A stretch of DNA of 64,000 nt from Stenotrophomonas maltophilia. Its GTDB lineage: Bacteria; Pseudomonadota; Gammaproteobacteria; Xanthomonadales; Xanthomonadaceae. Shown here piece after piece: positions 18,180-25,848 of this stretch. The notes beneath the pieces are model-generated. The model had not been told where the DNA came from, did no database searches, and saw only the letters and a program-made list of their open reading frames with translations. Where the stretch lies: assembly GCF_002205165.1 (NCBI RefSeq), contig NZ_NIVS01000054.1, forward strand, positions 146,826 to 210,825. Reading direction: 5' to 3'. Made by a program: the position numbers and the translations under genes. Position 1 is the stretch's first letter. Each line of letters starts with the position of its first letter.

Positions 18180-18592
18180 GGGGAGACCTGCGCGGTCTGG
18201 CGCTGCTGCTGCGGGATGGCATTCCAGGCCGAGTCGATCTCGCCGAGCAGCTCGAGCGCTTCGGTCAGCGCGGCTGGATCGTTATGCAGATTGGCCTCGG
18301 TCAACCGATGCATCACGTAGTCGTACAGCGAAGACAGGTTGCCGGCGATCTCGCCGCCGGCCTCATGGTCCAGCGAGCCGTTGAGGTGGCCGACGATGGC
18401 GCAGACCTCGCCGATCGCCTTGCCCTTGCGTGCCTGGTCGCCACGTTCCAGGCAGGCCAGGGCGAGGCGAAGGCGTTCGCAGGCACCGGCCAGCAGCAGC
18501 GCCACCAGCTTGTGCGGGTCGGCATCGGTAACCGAACTCTGCACGCCGACCTTGCGGTACTGCTCGGTGAATTGACGGTTGGAACCGTACAT
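18176..18592 (-). CDS. fliS: Flagellin export chaperone FliS
   Basis: A 138-residue four-helix protein with family signatures near YRKVGVQSSVTDADPHKLV and LYDYVMHRLTEANL. FliS binds the C-terminus of flagellin and prevents early polymerisation. The ATG at 18592 has AAGGAG nine bases ahead. It lies 128 bp after fliD, and that gap holds a strong hairpin and a weak sigma-54-like site, so it may be transcribed partly on its own. Confidence 0.95.
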   Translation of the reverse strand: MYGSNRQFTEQYRKVGVQSSVTDADPHKLVALLLAGACERLRLALACLERGDQARKGKAIGEVCAIVGHLNGSLDHEAGGEIAGNLSSLYDYVMHRLTEANLHNDPAALTEALELLGEIDSAWNAIPQQQRQTAQVSP

Positions 18593-18655
18593 CAATCATG
18601 TCTCCTTCATGCGGGGCCGCGAGGTTCGCGACATCGTCGGCACCGGGTGGAGCCT

Positions 18656-18671
18656 GCGGGGTATCCTGCCA
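18656..18671 (-). promoter_or_regulatory. Weak sigma-54-like site before fliS
   Basis: Minus-strand TGGCAGGATACCCCGC keeps the GG-N10-GC frame and the TGGCA half, but the -12 part is CCGC instead of TTGC. It lies 64 bp before fliS. Plausible but weaker than the other sigma-54 sites. Confidence 0.35.
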
Positions 18672-18679
18672 GTGATATC

Positions 18680-18712
18680 GGCCGCGGACCGGTTCAACTT
18701 GAGTCCGCGGCC
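18680..18712 (-). other. Hairpin after fliD, attenuator-like
   Basis: A perfect 10-bp stem (GGCCGCGGAC / GTCCGCGGCC) with a 13-base loop starts nine bases after the fliD stop on the minus strand. No T-run follows, so it is more likely an RNA-stability or partial-termination element between fliD and fliS than a full terminator. Confidence 0.6.
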
Positions 18713-18720
18713 TTGATCGA

Positions 18721-20103
18721 TCAGCCGCTGAGCTGGGACAGCTGCGAGGTGAGGCTGCTCATGGTCTGGCTCATCTTGCTCATCAGGGCATCGAGCGCGA
18801 GGAACTGCTTTTTGTAACGTTCGGACACGCCTTCCATGCGGACATCCAGCGCCTTGCGGCGCTTGTCGATGTCGGTCAGCGTGTTGTTGATGCTCTTGGT
18901 GCGCGAAACGAAGGCGCCTTCCTTGCCGACGGTGGTGCTGACATAACCATCCACCATCGCAAACAGCTTCGCCGCTGCACCGTCATCCCCGGTGAACGCC
19001 TCACGCACGGCGCCGCCCTGATTGACCAAGGCCGCGTCGAACTTGGCGGTATCCAGCACCAGGCTGCCATCGGCGTTGGGATAGGCACGGGTCTGCAGGC
19101 CGATCTTCTTGGGATCCAGGCCGGCGGCCGAGAGGTCCTTAAGAATGCCGCCCATCATGCTGCGCAGCTGGCTGGAGGCGCCGCGCATCTGCGCATCGCC
19201 GGTCAGCGAGGAGGGCTCCTTGTTCTCGATGTCGTACTTGGTCGCGGTGTTGATCGCCGCGATGGCGCCGTTGTACGCCGTGACGAAGTCCTGCATCACC
19301 TTGCGCGCGGCGGCGACGTCGGTGGTGATGGTGACGGTGCTCTCGCCTTCCTTCTTCAGGTTCAGGGTGAGGCCGGGCACCACGTCGGTGACGGTGTTTT
19401 CGCTGCTGGTGATCGCCACGCCGTCGATGGTCAGCTTGGCGTCTGCCGCAGGTGTGCGCTCCTTCAGACTGGCGGCGAGGTCGGCCAGCTTGCTGTTGCC
19501 TGGTGCGGCAGTCAGGGTGATGGCGTTGGCTGCACCTGACTTCTCCTGCGAGAGGGACAGAATCTGGTTATCGCCAGACGCGATGAGCGTGGCCTGGACG
19601 CCCGAGGCGCGGCCGGCTTTCTCGATCTTCGTGCGGATCGAGCTGAGCGTGTCATCGGCTTCGACGTTGATGTTCAGCGTCTTCTGCTTGTCGCCGACGC
19701 CTACGGTGAGCGTCAGGGTTCCGGCGCCGAACGTGTCTGTCTTCGGTATCGGGCTCTCCGAGATCAGCTTGTGCGCGGTGGCGAGCTTCTCTACGTTGAC
19801 AAGGTGCGTGCCAGCCGCCGCGGAGTTGGTACCGGATACCGTCAAGATCTCGTCGGTACCGGATTTGCTGGCCGTGAACGTACGTGCGTCGAACGCCGTA
19901 TTGGCCTTCAGTGCCTTCAATGCCGTGTTCAGCGTGTCGAACGCGGATTTGACCGTGCCGATCGCCGAGAGCTGCATCTTGGCCTTGGACTGCTGCAGGT
20001 TCAGTGCGTTGTCCGCCGGCTTGCGATCGGCTGCCACCAGGCTGCTGACCATGCCGGAAATATCCAGTCCTGAACCGATGCCGCCGTAACCGAAGTCCGC
20101 CAC
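18721..20103 (-). CDS. fliD: Flagellar filament cap protein FliD
   Basis: A 460-residue secreted cap protein. The N-terminal segment (FGYGGIGSGLDISGMVSSLV) and the C-terminal coiled coil (from about residue 410) are typical FliD_N and FliD_C; the middle is the variable exposed domain. The cap guides flagellin polymerisation. The GTG at 20103 has AGGAG eight bases ahead; an open frame reaching 20196 has no family similarity upstream. A sigma-54 promoter lies about 100 bp before the start. Confidence 0.95.
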   Translation of the reverse strand: MADFGYGGIGSGLDISGMVSSLVAADRKPADNALNLQQSKAKMQLSAIGTVKSAFDTLNTALKALKANTAFDARTFTASKSGTDEILTVSGTNSAAAGTHLVNVEKLATAHKLISESPIPKTDTFGAGTLTLTVGVGDKQKTLNINVEADDTLSSIRTKIEKAGRASGVQATLIASGDNQILSLSQEKSGAANAITLTAAPGNSKLADLAASLKERTPAADAKLTIDGVAITSSENTVTDVVPGLTLNLKKEGESTVTITTDVAAARKVMQDFVTAYNGAIAAINTATKYDIENKEPSSLTGDAQMRGASSQLRSMMGGILKDLSAAGLDPKKIGLQTRAYPNADGSLVLDTAKFDAALVNQGGAVREAFTGDDGAAAKLFAMVDGYVSTTVGKEGAFVSRTKSINNTLTDIDKRRKALDVRMEGVSERYKKQFLALDALMSKMSQTMSSLTSQLSQLSG

Positions 20104-20201
20104 GTTGTATCTCCTGTTTGTAGCCGCTGCCGTGAAGTCGCAGGGCGATGCCATCAACGAAAGTAGCGGCCGTAGCCGCCGGGTCTTTAGAACCACGTTG
20201 A

Positions 20202-20217
20202 TGCAGGAGTTGTGCCA
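20202..20217 (-). promoter_or_regulatory. Sigma-54 promoter of fliD
   Basis: Minus-strand TGGCACAACTCCTGCA matches the sigma-54 consensus with GG-N10-GC spacing. It lies about 100 bp before fliD. A second, opposite sigma-54 site begins 20 bp away. Confidence 0.75.
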
Positions 20218-20236
20218 GCCAGGGCAAGGGCGGGTT

Positions 20237-20252
20237 TGGCACGCCGGTTGCA
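20237..20252 (+). promoter_or_regulatory. Perfect sigma-54 consensus pointing antisense to the fliC 3' region
   Basis: Plus-strand TGGCACGCCGGTTGCA matches every fixed base of TGGCACG-N4-TTGCA. A transcript would start near 20264 and run right, opposite to all nearby genes, through the fliC terminator and 3' untranslated region toward the fliC coding end. No convincing plus-strand gene lies there. Confidence 0.6.
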
Positions 20253-20301
20253 GGAGCCCTGGGGCAGCGGCGGCGGTTCGCGCCTCTGATAGGTGGTCTG
20301 T

Positions 20302-20330
20302 AAAAAACCCTCCTCCAATGCAGAGGAGGG
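20302..20330 (-). terminator. Rho-independent terminator of the flagellin genes
   Basis: Stem CCCTCCTC / GAGGAGGG followed on the minus strand by six T. It ends a roughly 250-base 3' untranslated region after the last flagellin gene. Confidence 0.9.
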
Positions 20331-20417
20331 GTCAGGCTACTGAAAAGCGGGGGGAGACGAAGCCACCCGGGGTGTTCAGTCAAACAAACAGCGCTGATAA
20401 CAGTTCTGCCGCAGGGG

Positions 20418-20477
20418 CGGGCCATGGCCACGACGATGTGGCGACCGGGAGAGAGTCCGGTCCATGGCCATGGCCCG
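20418..20477 (-). repeat. Nested inverted repeat in the flagellin 3' untranslated region
   Basis: Outer arms of 13 bases (CGGGCCATGGCCA at 20418-20430 and its exact reverse complement at 20465-20477) enclose an inner perfect 6-bp hairpin (GACCGG at 20443-20448, CCGGTC at 20457-20462). It sits between the fliC stop and the terminator and would form a two-level stem in RNA or a cruciform in DNA. Confidence 0.7.
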
Positions 20478-20513
20478 TTCCTGCGCGTGCTTTGCGATGC
20501 CTCGGGTTGCCCG

Positions 20514-20537
20514 CGCCGCCGGCCGAAGCCGGCGGCG
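20514..20537 (-). other. UUCG-capped 10-bp hairpin after the last fliC
   Basis: On the minus strand the RNA forms a perfect 10-bp GC stem closed by C(UUCG)G, the most stable known tetraloop, 18 bases after the fliC stop. No U-tract follows. It is likely a 3' stabiliser or processing barrier. Confidence 0.7.
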
Positions 20538-20555
20538 GGACGATGCAGCCGTGGA

Positions 20556-21773
20556 TCAGCGCAGCAGGCTGAGCACGTTCTGCGGCACCTGGTTGGCCTG
20601 GGCCAGCATGGCCGTACCGGCCTGCTGCAGGATCTGGGTGCGGGTCAGTTCTGCGGTTTCCTTGGCGAAATCCGTGTCCTTGATGCGGCTGCGCGACGCG
20701 GACAGGTTTTCGGTCGAGGTCTGCAGGTTGGCCACCACCGAGGTGAAGCGGTTCTGGATGGCGCCGAGGTCTGCACGGGTGTTGTTGATGGAGCTCAGTG
20801 CATTGTCTACGATTTCAAGTGCGCGTTGAGCACCGATTACATTCGTGATGTCCACGTTCTTCAGCTGCTGCGCACCATCGTCGTCGTCGCCGATGTCCGC
20901 GTCCACGGTGACAGCCGTGCCGCCGCCAGTCACAGCCAGCGCAGCGACACCATCGGAATCCAGATCTGATTTGATCGAGGTCAAGGTGATCTCGCCTGCG
21001 ATGGCGACACCGCTCGCATCAACAGCCTGTGCGGCATAGACGCCAGTTTCCCCAAGCTTGGCGTTGATGGCGGTGACCGTCGCATTGAGCGCGTTCTGAA
21101 CAGTCTGTTTTTCCGCGTCGGCTGTGACAGCACTGGTTCCTTGCTCAAAGCTGATGTCACTCAGCGCGACTGAACCAATCTTGAGCCCCTTTATTTCGCC
21201 CGATACGAGAGCAGCCGCTGCACCCATTTCAAGCTTGCCGTCAGATGCAAAGCTAGACTGGCCAATGGAGTCGGCCTTTGCATTGACGACCTTGTCGATG
21301 GCGATAGCCTGACCAGCGTTGGCGCCGACTTGGAACAGCTGACTCGAGAACGAACCATCAAGCAGTTTGGTGCCGTTGAACTCCGACTGCTTGGCAACGC
21401 GGTCGATTTCATTGACTAGCTGGGTGACTTCAGCCTGCAGAGCCTTACGGTCACTAGCGGAGTTGGTAGCATTGGAGGACTGCACGGCCAGTTCGCGAAC
21501 ACGCTGCAGGTTGTTGCCGATTTCGCTCAGCGAACCTTCGGCGACCTGGGCCAGCGAGATGCCGTCATTGGCGTTGCGGATGGCAACATCGGTACCACGG
21601 ATCTGGGTGCCGAAACGCTCGGAGATCGCCAGGCCGGCCGCGTCGTCCTTGGCGCTGTTGATGCGCGAACCCGACGACAGGCGCTGGATGGTGGTGGCCA
21701 GGGAGCTGCCGCTGGTGCTCAGGTTACGCTGAGCATTCAACGACATGGTGTTGGTGTTGATGACTTGTGCCAT
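20556..21773 (-). CDS. fliC: Flagellin (third of three in transcription order)
   Basis: A 405-residue flagellin. The D0/D1 N-terminus (from MAQVINTNTMSLNAQRNL) and C-terminus (ending VPQNVLSLLR) are almost the same as in the other two copies; the middle (about 170-320) is different. It builds the filament with FliC neighbours. AAAGGAAA precedes the start. Only 81 bp, filled by a long hairpin, separate it from the previous flagellin, and no sigma-28 or sigma-54 site was found there, so read-through from upstream is likely. Confidence 0.97.
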   Translation of the reverse strand: MAQVINTNTMSLNAQRNLSTSGSSLATTIQRLSSGSRINSAKDDAAGLAISERFGTQIRGTDVAIRNANDGISLAQVAEGSLSEIGNNLQRVRELAVQSSNATNSASDRKALQAEVTQLVNEIDRVAKQSEFNGTKLLDGSFSSQLFQVGANAGQAIAIDKVVNAKADSIGQSSFASDGKLEMGAAAALVSGEIKGLKIGSVALSDISFEQGTSAVTADAEKQTVQNALNATVTAINAKLGETGVYAAQAVDASGVAIAGEITLTSIKSDLDSDGVAALAVTGGGTAVTVDADIGDDDDGAQQLKNVDITNVIGAQRALEIVDNALSSINNTRADLGAIQNRFTSVVANLQTSTENLSASRSRIKDTDFAKETAELTRTQILQQAGTAMLAQANQVPQNVLSLLR

Positions 21774-21811
21774 GGTGGTTTCCTTTGGCGGTGGATCGTG
21801 AATCGATCGTT

Positions 21812-21842
21812 ACACCTGCGCCGAACATCTCGGCGCAGGTGT
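21812..21842 (-). other. 13-bp perfect hairpin between two flagellin genes
   Basis: Arms ACACCTGCGCCGA / TCGGCGCAGGTGT with a 5-base loop lie in the 81-bp gap. In the sense (minus) direction no T-run follows; a short TTTT follows only on the plus strand. It may block 3' exonucleases or act as an antisense terminator. Confidence 0.65.
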
Positions 21843-21854
21843 TTTGAATGCTGC

Positions 21855-23099
21855 TTAGCGCAGCAGGCTGAGCACGTTCTGCGGCACCTGGTTGGCCTGG
21901 GCCAGCATGGCCGTACCGGCCTGCTGCAGGATCTGGGTGCGGGTCAGCTCTGCGGTTTCCTTGGCGAAATCCGTGTCCTTGATGCGGCTGCGCGACGCGG
22001 ACAGGTTTTCGGTCGAGGTTTGCAGGTTGGCCACCACCGAGGTGAAGCGGTTCTGGATGGCACCAAGGTCTGCGCGGGTGCTGTTGATCGAGCCAAGAGC
22101 CTTATCAACGATTGTGATGGCCTGCTGCGCACCGTCGACGTTACTGATGTTGACATCGCTGAGCTGCTTGGCAGCGGGCGCAGTCGTAGTGCCGGCGATA
22201 GCGCTGGTGGTGAAGTTACCCCCAGTCGTTACGGCTGCCTTGATCGCGCTGAATTTGCCATCACTGTCTACGCTTTCCTTCACCGAGGTGAGCTTGATCG
22301 AGTCAGTCGTTCGTGGCGGAGTCGCGGCAGCGTCTGCCGGCAACAGCTCAGCGTAGATACCGGTCTCGCCGATCTTGCCGTTGATCGCAGCGACGGTTGC
22401 CTTGTTGGCTGCCGCCAAGTCTTCTGCAGCAACGCCAGTGCTGACAAACGTGATGTCGCCGATTGCCACGCCTGCAGTCGGCAGGCCGCCGCCCGTGAGC
22501 GTGGGACCCTTGATGGTCACTTCCTGGCCAGCCACGCCCGCCGTGCCGGCGGTGAGCGTCAGGGTGGCGCTGTCGAAAACGCTTCCGCCCAAAGCATTCG
22601 ACTTGGCGTCGACTACTTTATCGATTGCAATGGCTTGGCCGGAATTCGCACCCACCTGGAACAGCTGGCTCGAGAACGAACCATCAAGCAGTTTGGTGCC
22701 GTTGAACTCCGACTGCTTGGCAACGCGGTCGATTTCGCTGACCAGCTGGGTAACTTCCGCCTGGAGGGCCTTGCGGTCGCTGGCCGAGTTGGTGGCGTTG
22801 GAGGCCTGCACGGCCAGTTCACGGACGCGCTGCAGGTTGTTGCCGATTTCGCTCAGCGAACCTTCGGCGACCTGGGCCAGCGAGATGCCGTCGTTGGCGT
22901 TGCGGATGGCCACGTCGGTACCGCGGATCTGGGTGCCGAAACGCTCGGAGATCGCCAGACCAGCGGCGTCGTCCTTGGCGCTGTTGATACGCGAACCCGA
23001 CGACAGACGCTGGATCGTGGTGGCCAGGGAGCTGCCGCTGGTGCTCAGGTTACGCTGAGCATTCAACGACATCGTGTTGGTGTTGATGACTTGTGCCAT
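21855..23099 (-). CDS. fliC: Flagellin (second of three in transcription order)
   Basis: A 414-residue flagellin with conserved D0/D1 ends and its own central domain (about 170-330). Its first ~150 and last ~85 codons are nearly identical at DNA level to the next copy (20556-21773), with only a few changes over about 200 bp at the 3' end, while the first copy (23172-24404) differs more at silent sites. The 72-bp gap before it shows a small hairpin but no clear promoter. Confidence 0.97.
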   Translation of the reverse strand: MAQVINTNTMSLNAQRNLSTSGSSLATTIQRLSSGSRINSAKDDAAGLAISERFGTQIRGTDVAIRNANDGISLAQVAEGSLSEIGNNLQRVRELAVQASNATNSASDRKALQAEVTQLVSEIDRVAKQSEFNGTKLLDGSFSSQLFQVGANSGQAIAIDKVVDAKSNALGGSVFDSATLTLTAGTAGVAGQEVTIKGPTLTGGGLPTAGVAIGDITFVSTGVAAEDLAAANKATVAAINGKIGETGIYAELLPADAAATPPRTTDSIKLTSVKESVDSDGKFSAIKAAVTTGGNFTTSAIAGTTTAPAAKQLSDVNISNVDGAQQAITIVDKALGSINSTRADLGAIQNRFTSVVANLQTSTENLSASRSRIKDTDFAKETAELTRTQILQQAGTAMLAQANQVPQNVLSLLR

Positions 23100-23171
23100 G
23101 AGGAAGGGTCCTTGAGCAGTTGCACGTGAGTTGGGTTAGCCGCCCCTGACGTGCTTCAGGAGCGTCGCATG

Positions 23172-24404
23172 TCAGCGCTGCAACAGGCTGAGCACGTTCT
23201 GGGGAACCTGGTTGGCCTGGGCCAGCATGGCGGTGCCGGCCTGCTGCAGGATCTGGGTACGAGTCAGTTCCGCGGTTTCCTTGGCGAAATCGGTGTCGCG
23301 GATCCGGCTCCGCGAGGCCGACAGGTTCTCCGAGGAGGTCTGCAGGTTTGCCACCACGGAGGTGAAACGGTTCTGGATGGCGCCGAGGTCGGCGCGGACG
23401 CTGTTGACGGATTCCAAGGCCTTGTCAACGATTTCCAGGGCCTGCTGGGCGCCTTCGGCCGTGTTCACATTCAAATCCTTGACGAAGCTGGCGGTTGCGC
23501 CGTTCAGGGTGCCGCCATCTCCACCGGTGGAGTCCGCCAGTCCGACATTTGCGAAGGTGGCTGCCACCGGGACCGCGCCGGGAACCGTCGATACCGGACC
23601 GGTTGCAGCGAGTTCGAAGGTCTGACCCGCCTTGACGGAACTGAGGCTGATCACACCCGCATCGACCTTTGCCAACACACCTGTTTCGCCGATCTTGCTG
23701 TTAATGGCAGCTGCCGTCGCCGCGGAGATCGACTCGCCCGCTTTCACCGTGATATCGCCGATGTTGACCTTGACGGCAGTGCCGCCCGGGGGGGTGACTT
23801 CGATCTGCAGCTGAGAATAGACAGAATCGACGGTGGCCTTGTCGTTCGCAGCGAGGCTGGTACCGGTGTAGACATTGGCGAAGGTTGCCGCACCGAGCGA
23901 ATCAGCCTTGGCGTTGACCACGCTGTTGATCGCGATCGCCTGACCCGCATTCGCACCCACCTGGAACAGCTGGCTGGTGAAGCTGCCGTCCAGCAGCTTG
24001 GTGCCGTTGAAGTCGGACTGCTTGGCGACGCGGTCGATTTCGCTGACCAGCTGGGTCACTTCGGCCTGTAGCGCCTTGCGGTCGCTGGCCGAGTTGGTGG
24101 CGTTGGAGGCCTGCACGGCCAGCTCGCGGATGCGCTGCAGGTTGTTGCCGACTTCGCTCAGCGAACCTTCGGCGACCTGGGCCAGCGAGATGCCGTCATT
24201 GGCGTTGCGGATCGCGACATCGGTGCCGCGGATCTGGGTGCCGAAGCGCTCGGAGATCGCCAGGCCGGCGGCGTCGTCTTTTGCGCTGTTGATGCGCAGG
24301 CCCGACGACAGGCGCTGGATGGTGGTAGCGAGCGAGTTGCCGCTGGTGCTCAGGTTGCGCTGAGCGTTGAGCGACATCGTATTGGTGTTGATTACCTGTG
24401 CCAT
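23172..24404 (-). CDS. fliC: Flagellin (first of three in transcription order)
   Basis: A 410-residue flagellin. D0/D1 regions match the other copies, but it has SGNSLATTIQRLSSGLRIN where they have SGSS...SGSRIN, and it ends LLQR instead of LLR. The central part (about 170-320) is unlike both. It follows the only good sigma-28 promoter of the cluster, so it is probably the main or first-expressed copy. Confidence 0.97.
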   Translation of the reverse strand: MAQVINTNTMSLNAQRNLSTSGNSLATTIQRLSSGLRINSAKDDAAGLAISERFGTQIRGTDVAIRNANDGISLAQVAEGSLSEVGNNLQRIRELAVQASNATNSASDRKALQAEVTQLVSEIDRVAKQSDFNGTKLLDGSFTSQLFQVGANAGQAIAINSVVNAKADSLGAATFANVYTGTSLAANDKATVDSVYSQLQIEVTPPGGTAVKVNIGDITVKAGESISAATAAAINSKIGETGVLAKVDAGVISLSSVKAGQTFELAATGPVSTVPGAVPVAATFANVGLADSTGGDGGTLNGATASFVKDLNVNTAEGAQQALEIVDKALESVNSVRADLGAIQNRFTSVVANLQTSSENLSASRSRIRDTDFAKETAELTRTQILQQAGTAMLAQANQVPQNVLSLLQR

Positions 24405-24497
24405 GGGTCGTCTCCCTTATTGGAATCCCGGTGGTGAATGGAACGAAGCGCCGCCGTTTTTTTGTTTTTGGCTGTGTGCTTCGCTGTTGCCAAATCA

Positions 24498-24524
24498 ATA
24501 ACGGCGCTTTGTCAACAACCTTTA
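24498..24524 (-). promoter_or_regulatory. Sigma-28 (FliA) promoter of the flagellin cluster
   Basis: On the minus strand TAAAGGTT-N11-GCCGTTAT, against the FliA consensus TAAAGTTT-N11-GCCGATAA. It lies 93 bp before the first flagellin gene. The same -10 octamer occurs before flgM. Confidence 0.88.
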
Positions 24525-24587
24525 GGCGGAGATTCACGCGGATTTGCAGGGGAGGCGGAGGCGGGCCGATTTCACGCCCCAGAATGC

Positions 24588-24621
24588 AAAAAGGCCGCGA
24601 TGCTCGAAGCATCGCGGCCTT
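24588..24621 (-). terminator. Rho-independent terminator after flgL
   Basis: A 14-bp stem (AAGGCCGCGATGCT and its complement) with a very short loop, followed by five T on the minus strand, 24 bp after the flgL stop. It separates the flg operon from the flagellin genes. Confidence 0.93.
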
Positions 24622-24645
24622 CAGGCCACCCGGGTTGTAGGGGGG

Positions 24646-25848
24646 TCAGCGGATCATGTTGAACAGCGACATCGACTGCATCTGCGAGAACAGGGTCTGG
24701 GCCGCCTGCAGGGCGGTCTTCTCGAGCTGGTACTGGCTCAGTGCATCGGCGTAGTCCAGGTCGCGCATCTGCGAGAGGGTGGTCTTGAGGGTGACGACGT
24801 TCGATTCCCGCATGTCCGAGGCGTTGTCCAGCGCTTTGAGCTGGGCACCACCGGCGGCGCGGGAGTCGATCATCCGCTCCGAGGCGCGAGCCACGTCGCG
24901 CAGGCCACTCTGCAGCAGGTTCTGCTGGGCCGCCTGCTGGGCAGGGGTGCCGGTATCCATCTTGAGTGCGCCGATCAGCGAATCCAGGGTGCTGAAGATG
25001 TCGCGGCTGGCGGCGGGGCTGACCTCGAAGGAATCGCCCGCAGCGGGGGTGCCTTCGAGATGCAGGCGCACCCCGTTGACCACCAGGTCGTCGCCGGTCT
25101 TGAGCGTGCCGCTGGAGACCACGGCGCCGCTGGCATCGACGAGGTCATAGCTGTCGGCGCCAGTGAAGCGCACGCTGAAGCCTTCGCCGTTCCAGCTGCC
25201 GTCGCTGTCACGGGTGATGTTGGTCAGCACGCCGCTGCCGGTGTTGCCGGCGCTGGCCTTGCCGTCCACGTGTCCGTCGCCGGTGACGATGCGCATGAAG
25301 ATCTCGCTGCCGGGCAGGGCATCGAGCACATAGGTGTCAGGGCCGACCTCCACCTGGCGCTGGTTCTGGTCGCCGTTGTAAACAATGCGGCCATCGACCT
25401 GGCTGAAGGGCGGGCTGCCGTCATCCGTACCACCGAACAGATAGCGGCCGGTGCCGTCGGTACTGTTGGCCACCGCGAGCAGATTGCCGCGGATCGCTTC
25501 GATTTCCGTGACCATGGATTGCTTGTCGGCCGCAGCCAGGCCCGGGTTGTTGGCGTAGATGGTGAGTTCGGTGATGCGGCCCATCATGTCGCCGACCTGG
25601 GCCAGCGCGTTTTCCTGCAGGCCCAGGCGGTTCTGCACGTTGCCGGCGTTGAGCTGCATGCGGTCCAGCGAGGCCAGGGTGCGGTCCAGGCCGACCGCGC
25701 TGCCGGCCGAGACCGGATCGTCCTTGGCCGTGACGATCTTGCTGCCGGTGGCGATCTGGCGCTCCAGGTGGCTCATCTTCGCCTGCGAGGCGAGCATCAG
25801 GGACACCGACTGATTGAACATCATCCCGGTGGAAATGCGGTTGTTCAT
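24646..25848 (-). CDS. flgL: Flagellar hook-filament junction protein FlgL
   Basis: A 400-residue flagellin-related junction protein: N-terminal RISTGMMFNQSVSLMLASQA and C-terminal LEKTALQAAQTLFSQMQSMS helices pack like flagellin D0/D1. It joins hook to filament above FlgK. It overlaps flgK by four bases and is the last gene of the flg operon. Confidence 0.96.
   Translation of the reverse strand: MNNRISTGMMFNQSVSLMLASQAKMSHLERQIATGSKIVTAKDDPVSAGSAVGLDRTLASLDRMQLNAGNVQNRLGLQENALAQVGDMMGRITELTIYANNPGLAAADKQSMVTEIEAIRGNLLAVANSTDGTGRYLFGGTDDGSPPFSQVDGRIVYNGDQNQRQVEVGPDTYVLDALPGSEIFMRIVTGDGHVDGKASAGNTGSGVLTNITRDSDGSWNGEGFSVRFTGADSYDLVDASGAVVSSGTLKTGDDLVVNGVRLHLEGTPAAGDSFEVSPAASRDIFSTLDSLIGALKMDTGTPAQQAAQQNLLQSGLRDVARASERMIDSRAAGGAQLKALDNASDMRESNVVTLKTTLSQMRDLDYADALSQYQLEKTALQAAQTLFSQMQSMSLFNMIR

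Noticed and set aside
20105..20572. Plus-strand frame that could be the target of the antisense sigma-54 site
   Set aside because: It begins upstream of the predicted start, crosses terminator and inverted-repeat DNA and has no protein-like composition.
20556..24404. Long direct repeats that could signal a mobile element or CRISPR
   Set aside because: They are the conserved ends of three flagellin genes; no transposase, spacer pattern or terminal repeats.
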